From: Acidobacteriota bacterium
GTDB taxonomy: Bacteria > Acidobacteriota > Terriglobia > UBA7540
Assembly: GCA_021784615.1 (NCBI GenBank)
Contig: JAJYHU010000070.1
Span: forward strand, 1-9,155
DNA: 9,155 nt
Reading direction: 5' to 3'
Shown here: positions 6,217-9,155 of the stretch, one piece after another
Numbering within the stretch: the stretch's first letter is position 1
How the letters are laid out: each line of letters starts with the position of its first letter
The notes under the pieces: model-generated
Told to the model about the DNA's origin: nothing
Databases searched by the model: none
What the model saw: only the letters and a program-made list of their open reading frames with translations
Translations under genes and position numbers: made by a program

Positions 6217-7302
6217 TCAGGTTGACCTGCCACCCATCTGCCGGTGAAGGTTTTCGCGTGGCAACGGATGGGCGTTATTGTTTGTGTCCGACCACCACGG
6301 TGTGGGACCCGTGGGAACCGGGTGCGCGGTCACATTACTAAAGCCCGCTTGGCGGTACATCGCTCCAAGTTCCCGCAAGGTGTAAGCGTCGCCGGAGGCG
6401 GTGCTGGCCAGCATGGTCAGGCTGAACGCGGCAGCCATGGGCGGCGACACGCGGTCGTCATTCGGCACGAATTCGAGCGCCGCGGCGCGCCCGCCGGGCT
6501 TGAGCGCCCCATGCACCTTCTTTAGCAGATTGACGCAGGTGGGCGGATCAAAGTGGTGCAGAAAGTTGGTCAGCAAGGCGATTTCATAAGGCCCGCCGTA
6601 TTCCACTTCAAAAGCGCTGCCCGGCAGTTTGGTGTAGCGGTCCGCCACTCCGGCCTTTTGCGCGTTCGAGTGAGCCACCTCCAGCACGGGCGCCCAGTCG
6701 ACGGCCGTTACCCGCGCCTGGGGATTCTGTTTTGCCACCTCGATGCCGAACAGTCCGTGGCCGGCGGCGATGTCAAGCACGTGTACGGCGCCGTTGTGCC
6801 CGTCGAGCACGATGGAACCGAGCGGCGCGGCCATGGGCGCCATCATGGGCGCCATGCTATGCGCGAATTCCACCCAAATCGGGTTTTCCGGCTCGACGGA
6901 GCCTTGACCGGGGAGCGTGGTGGTTCCTTTCCGGACGATGTCGGTCAGATGCGCGAAAGGTTCATGCAATGCGGGATTGCCCAGGAAGCGCGCCGTCGCC
7001 GCTATGCATGCCGGAGAGCGGGGATCAAGAAACATAGCGCTTGTCTGGGTGTGACGGTAATGGCCGTCGTCTTTTCGCAGCAAGCCGATAATGGTCAGAT
7101 AGTCGCACAGAATGCGTACGCCGCGCTCTGACGCCGAACAGTGCTTGGCCAGCGACGGAACGTCGCCCGGGCCTTCGCCCACGGCCCGGAATATATCAAG
7201 CTCAATCGCCGCGCGCAGCGCCGCCGAGCGCTGGTAGGCCGTCAGGGTTTCAAAAACCAGGGCGGGGTTGGGTGCTTCCGCCGTTTGGGGTGTTGACGCC
7301 AT
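6217..7302 (-). CDS. SAM-dependent methyltransferase, O-methyltransferase type with N-terminal dimerisation domain
   Basis: This 361-aa protein has the two-part plan of small-molecule O-methyltransferases (Methyltransf_2-like). An N-terminal winged-helix dimerisation domain (about 15-100, with AIELDIFRAVG and LCDYLTIIGLL) precedes a Rossmann SAM domain. SAM motifs are VLDIAAGHG (175-183), acidic Asp202 in TAVDW, LLTNFLHHFD (243-252) and LKPGGR (267-272). A Met/Ala/Pro-rich segment (HSMAPMMAPMAAP) precedes the SAM domain. Substrate is unknown; relatives act on phenolics, polyketides or carotenoid intermediates. ATG at 7302 is preferred over an upstream in-frame start at 7356 because AAGGAGG sits 5 nt before it. 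The C-terminus looks frameshifted: after PVPTGP the current frame reads a 25-residue polar tail, while one extra base would give HTVVVGHKQ and a stop at 6275-6277, the ending expected of the family. The catalytic core is unaffected, so the protein may still work. Confidence 0.88.
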   Translation of the reverse strand: MASTPQTAEAPNPALVFETLTAYQRSAALRAAIELDIFRAVGEGPGDVPSLAKHCSASERGVRILCDYLTIIGLLRKDDGHYRHTQTSAMFLDPRSPACIAATARFLGNPALHEPFAHLTDIVRKGTTTLPGQGSVEPENPIWVEFAHSMAPMMAPMAAPLGSIVLDGHNGAVHVLDIAAGHGLFGIEVAKQNPQARVTAVDWAPVLEVAHSNAQKAGVADRYTKLPGSAFEVEYGGPYEIALLTNFLHHFDPPTCVNLLKKVHGALKPGGRAAALEFVPNDDRVSPPMAAAFSLTMLASTASGDAYTLRELGAMYRQAGFSNVTAHPVPTGPTPWWSDTNNNAHPLPRENLHRQMGGRST

Positions 7303-7307
7303 AGAAT

Positions 7308-7314
7308 CCTCCTT
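7308..7314 (-). promoter_or_regulatory. Strong ribosome binding site of the methyltransferase
   Basis: The minus strand reads AAGGAGG, 5 nt before the ATG at 7302. It decides the start in favour of residue 19 of the longer open frame. Confidence 0.85.
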
Positions 7315-7406
7315 CACCGGGGCCTTATTTCGGATCCCGGCCGTAAAGAGGCGCAAGCGGCCGCTCTCGTCCAGGATTTCAATAGTTGGATTTTCGCCCC
7401 ACAGGA

Positions 7407-7436
7407 AGCATATCCTGACTTCCGCGCAATGGTCAA
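7407..7436 (-). promoter_or_regulatory. Candidate sigma-70-type promoter of the methyltransferase
   Basis: On the minus strand TTGACC (7431-7436) matches five of six -35 consensus bases, followed after 18 nt by TATGCT (7407-7412), four of six -10 bases. It lies in the 163-bp gap after the methionine-rich protein gene and would give a leader of about 95-100 nt. The methyltransferase is therefore probably transcribed on its own. This rests on consensus matching only. Confidence 0.5.
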
Positions 7437-7465
7437 CGGGGTTCCTGGCGCGCTGAAACCCGCCG

Positions 7466-8137
7466 TCAGAAATGAGGAAAGTCCATTTTCTGGGGCTCGC
7501 CGTGAATGTGAGAAGTTTCGTGGGTCAGGGTCTTTTCCAAGACCATGGTCATGTCATCGCCCGTCATCTTGACGAGGCCGTAAGGAGAAATTTTGGTAGA
7601 GATCCAGTAATCCACTGCCTTGCCGTTTTCCTGCTTTCGGTAGTGCTCGCACTCGAAGGCGCCTGCCGGAACCGTGATGGTTTCCTCGCCGATTTTTTCT
7701 CCCAGGCCGCCGTTGCCTGATTCCTGGCCTGACGCCCCGCGCCGCTGCATCATCTCCATCATCCCCATGGGCATTTCCATGGGCGGGCGGCCGGGCGGCT
7801 GCATGATCATGCGCTTGATCTCAGGATGCGAAGCGTTCATGACCATCAGCTGTTTCATCACCATTTCGCCCGGCATTTTGCCGCCGGTGGTTCGGATTTC
7901 GAGCCAATAGCCCTGGTCGCCGCCCACCTGCTCTTTTCCCACCACGGCGTAGCTGAAATCGACGGTACCGTCTTTCGAAGTCATCTGGTACTGGGCGCCT
8001 GATCCTACAACGGGCCGGAACGTGCTGGGCATTTGCGGAGGGTGTGCGCCTCCTTGATGCATGAACTGCGCCCACGCGCACGCGCTCACTCCGATCCAGA
8101 TGGTGCAGAAAATTCCCAGTTTCTTGGCAAGACTCAT
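7466..8137 (-). CDS. Exported methionine-rich protein of unknown function
   Basis: I do not recognise this 223-aa protein. It starts with a clear export signal: KK at 5-6, a hydrophobic core LGIFCTIWIGV (7-17), and either signal peptidase I cleavage after AWA (21-23) or a lipobox VSAC (17-20) that would make it a lipoprotein. Residues 88-130 contain 14 methionines, including MEMPMGMMEMM (120-130), within a Pro/Gly-rich stretch that interrupts an otherwise beta-type sequence. The second half, with ITVPAGAFECEHYR (154-167) and DYWISTKISPYGLVKMTG (176-193), resembles the general pattern of periplasmic beta-barrel proteins reporting a conserved 'VPAGxFxCxxY' step, seen in various DUF families; the exact family is uncertain. 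Several His residues lie at the C-terminus (206-222). ATG at 8137 follows AGGAGGT by 8 nt. A methionine-rich periplasmic segment could bind Cu(I), but nothing nearby confirms that. Confidence 0.85.
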   Translation of the reverse strand: MSLAKKLGIFCTIWIGVSACAWAQFMHQGGAHPPQMPSTFRPVVGSGAQYQMTSKDGTVDFSYAVVGKEQVGGDQGYWLEIRTTGGKMPGEMVMKQLMVMNASHPEIKRMIMQPPGRPPMEMPMGMMEMMQRRGASGQESGNGGLGEKIGEETITVPAGAFECEHYRKQENGKAVDYWISTKISPYGLVKMTGDDMTMVLEKTLTHETSHIHGEPQKMDFPHF

Positions 8138-8168
8138 CGCTGGCTACCTCCTGGTGGCTTGGCTTGTT

Positions 8169-8189
8169 GTCTCCGCTTCGAGCGGAGAC
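8169..8189. promoter_or_regulatory. Inverted repeat in the leader of the methionine-rich protein gene
   Basis: Arms GTCTCCGCT and AGCGGAGAC form a perfect 9-bp stem with a 3-nt loop. The repeat begins about where transcription from the predicted promoter at 8196-8224 should start, so it is either an operator or a 5' mRNA stem-loop. It ends 16 bp before the ribosome binding site (8146-8152). Confidence 0.6.
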
Positions 8190-8195
8190 GGAGTG

Positions 8196-8224
8196 AGTAT
8201 AGCAGACTCGGCGGGTGATCCGAA
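8196..8224 (-). promoter_or_regulatory. Candidate extended -10 promoter of the methionine-rich protein gene
   Basis: On the minus strand TGC-TATACT places a five-of-six -10 box (8196-8201) behind an extended -10 TGn. A weak -35 (TTCGGA, 8219-8224) lies 17 nt upstream. An extended -10 often makes up for a poor -35. The predicted start point near 8189 gives a leader of about 50 nt. Confidence 0.55.
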
Positions 8225-8227
8225 TAT

Positions 8228-8256
8228 TCGATAGATGCCGGATCGAGGCGTATAAT
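8228..8256 (+). promoter_or_regulatory. Candidate promoter of the metallophosphoesterase gene
   Basis: A perfect -10 box TATAAT (8251-8256) lies 17 nt after TCGATA (8228-8233), which matches four of six -35 bases. Transcription would start about 15 nt before the TTG start codon. It lies back-to-back with the minus-strand promoter at 8196-8224. Confidence 0.6.
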
Positions 8257-8277
8257 TGACGTAGATCGGAGGCGCCG

Positions 8278-9024
8278 TTGCGCTATCTCATCCTGAGCGA
8301 CGTTCATTCGAATCTCGAAGCCCTGGAAAAATGTCTGAAGCTCGCTGCAGGCCGCTATGACCGGGCGCTCTGCCTGGGCGATCTGGCCGGCTACGGTCCG
8401 GACCCGAACGCGGTGATCGAGCGCGTCAGGCTGCTTGCCCACGTCATTGTGCGCGGCAATCATGACAAAGCCTGCTGCGGGCTGCTGGACCCCGAGGACT
8501 TCAACACGCTCGCCCGGCTTGCCGCGGAATGGACGCGCAGCCAGCTTACGCCTGAGCACATGGAATTTCTTCGCAGCCTGCCGGAAGGCCCCATTGCGGT
8601 CGATGGCTTCGAACTTGTGCATGGCTCGCCGGCCGATGAAGACGAATACATCTTTGATGCGCTTGAAGCGGTTCGAGCTTTCAGCGCCACGGCCTCGCCG
8701 TTGGTTTTCTTTGGCCATACCCACCGGCAGGGCGGCTTTCTGCTCACAGCGGATCACCGGTTCAAACCGGTTATGACTCCTCCCATATACGACGACGAGC
8801 CCGCAAGTGTTCCTTTGGACCCGGACGCGCGCTACCTGATCAATCCCGGCTCCATCGGCCAGCCCCGCGACGGCGACTGGCGCGCGGGATTCGCCATCTT
8901 CGATTCCGACGAACGCCGCATCGACTTTTATCGAACACCCTACCCTTTGGAATTGACCCAGCAGAAAATGCGCAAAGCAGGTTTGCCGGAGCCGCTGGTT
9001 CAAAGGCTGGAAACAGGCCGCTAG
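8278..9024 (+). CDS. Calcineurin-like metallophosphoesterase (YfcE/MJ0936-like)
   Basis: This 248-aa protein is a compact binuclear metallophosphoesterase. All hallmark blocks are present: DVH with Asp8 and His10, GDLAGYGPDP with Asp35 (34-43), GNHD (60-63), VHGSP with His115, and GHTH (146-149). NPGSIGQPRDGD (189-200) is the usual ending of the small YfcE-type group. These enzymes hydrolyse phosphodiesters or monoesters; the substrate cannot be told from sequence. The start is TTG at 8278: GGAGG at 8268-8272 sits 5 nt upstream and the conserved RYLILSDVHSNLEAL follows at once. There is no signal peptide, so it should be cytoplasmic. It is divergent from the methionine-rich exported protein, with a 140-bp region between them holding both predicted promoters, so they may be co-regulated or simply neighbours. 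Confidence 0.93.
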   Translation: MRYLILSDVHSNLEALEKCLKLAAGRYDRALCLGDLAGYGPDPNAVIERVRLLAHVIVRGNHDKACCGLLDPEDFNTLARLAAEWTRSQLTPEHMEFLRSLPEGPIAVDGFELVHGSPADEDEYIFDALEAVRAFSATASPLVFFGHTHRQGGFLLTADHRFKPVMTPPIYDDEPASVPLDPDARYLINPGSIGQPRDGDWRAGFAIFDSDERRIDFYRTPYPLELTQQKMRKAGLPEPLVQRLETGR

Positions 9025-9155
9025 GTAAAGCCGGGCTTGAGTCCTGCACGTTCTGTTCTAGGAGCGCGTCCGAGAATTGAGTTCAAACGGATTGGGGCGT
9101 GAGTTGAAGCGTGGGAACTGCCAACCGTTTGAAGAAGGTGCGGCCGCGAGTCGCC
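9025..9155. other. Non-coding end of the window with an inverted repeat
   Basis: No gene is recognised in these last 131 bases. TTCAAACGG (9082-9090) pairs perfectly with CCGTTTGAA (9125-9133), and next to it TTGG (9092-9095) pairs with CCAA (9121-9124) across a single-base bulge, leaving a 25-nt loop. There is no T-run to make it an intrinsic terminator. It could be the leader of a gene beyond the edge, a small RNA stem or a repeat copy. Confidence 0.45.

Noticed and set aside
7303..7356. Upstream start for the methyltransferase adding 18 residues
   Set aside because: AAGGAGG lies directly before the ATG at 7302 and would be inside the coding region otherwise; the extra residues show no conservation signal.
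8134..9003. 289-aa open frame on the minus strand
   Set aside because: It is antisense to the metallophosphoesterase, which has complete catalytic motifs, and it overlaps the promoter region.
1..9155. tRNA, rRNA, CRISPR array, toxin-antitoxin, phage or defence genes
   Set aside because: No cloverleaf, regularly spaced repeat, or motif of such families was seen on either strand.

Overview
The window is GC-rich bacterial DNA carrying ordinary chromosomal housekeeping genes plus one small REP/RAYT insertion. The combination of an endonuclease-type MutL, short palindromes with a GGGCT(T)TTAGCCC core and a RAYT transposase would suit a soil bacterium such as an Acidobacteriota member. That assignment is an inference from gene style; there is no rRNA or other decisive marker.

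From left to right, positions 1-1488 (minus strand) hold the first 496 codons of mutL, which runs off the left edge. Positions 1508-2105 hold a roughly 600 bp REP/RAYT unit: a 161-aa Y1/HUH transposase on the minus strand, bounded by two inverted copies of a 22-nt palindromic repeat, with further small palindromes inside. Next comes the minus-strand series gamma-carbonic anhydrase-like gene (5517-6056), hisS (4143-5459) and aspS (2149-4128). hisS and aspS are 14 bp apart and probably co-transcribed. aspS carries a 67-residue C-terminal tail that ends next to a REP relic.

Positions 6217-7302 (minus) encode a two-domain SAM-dependent methyltransferase with a strong ribosome binding site and its own candidate promoter. 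Its last residues look frameshifted. A perfect 10-bp-stem hairpin of the REP type lies just past its stop. Positions 7466-8137 (minus) encode a small exported methionine-rich protein of unknown function. Positions 8278-9024 (plus) encode a calcineurin-like metallophosphoesterase, divergent from the exported protein, with back-to-back promoters between them. The last 131 bases hold no recognised gene but contain an inverted repeat.

Functionally, MutL (mismatch repair), HisRS and AspRS (translation) and the carbonic anhydrase-like protein are core functions. The methyltransferase, exported protein and phosphoesterase have no evident shared pathway. I see no tRNA, rRNA, CRISPR array, phage genes or defence cluster, and no convincing new multi-gene system. 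The points that deserve a second look are the REP/RAYT unit and its effect on neighbouring gene ends, the aspS tail, the methyltransferase frameshift and the hairpin leader of the methionine-rich protein.
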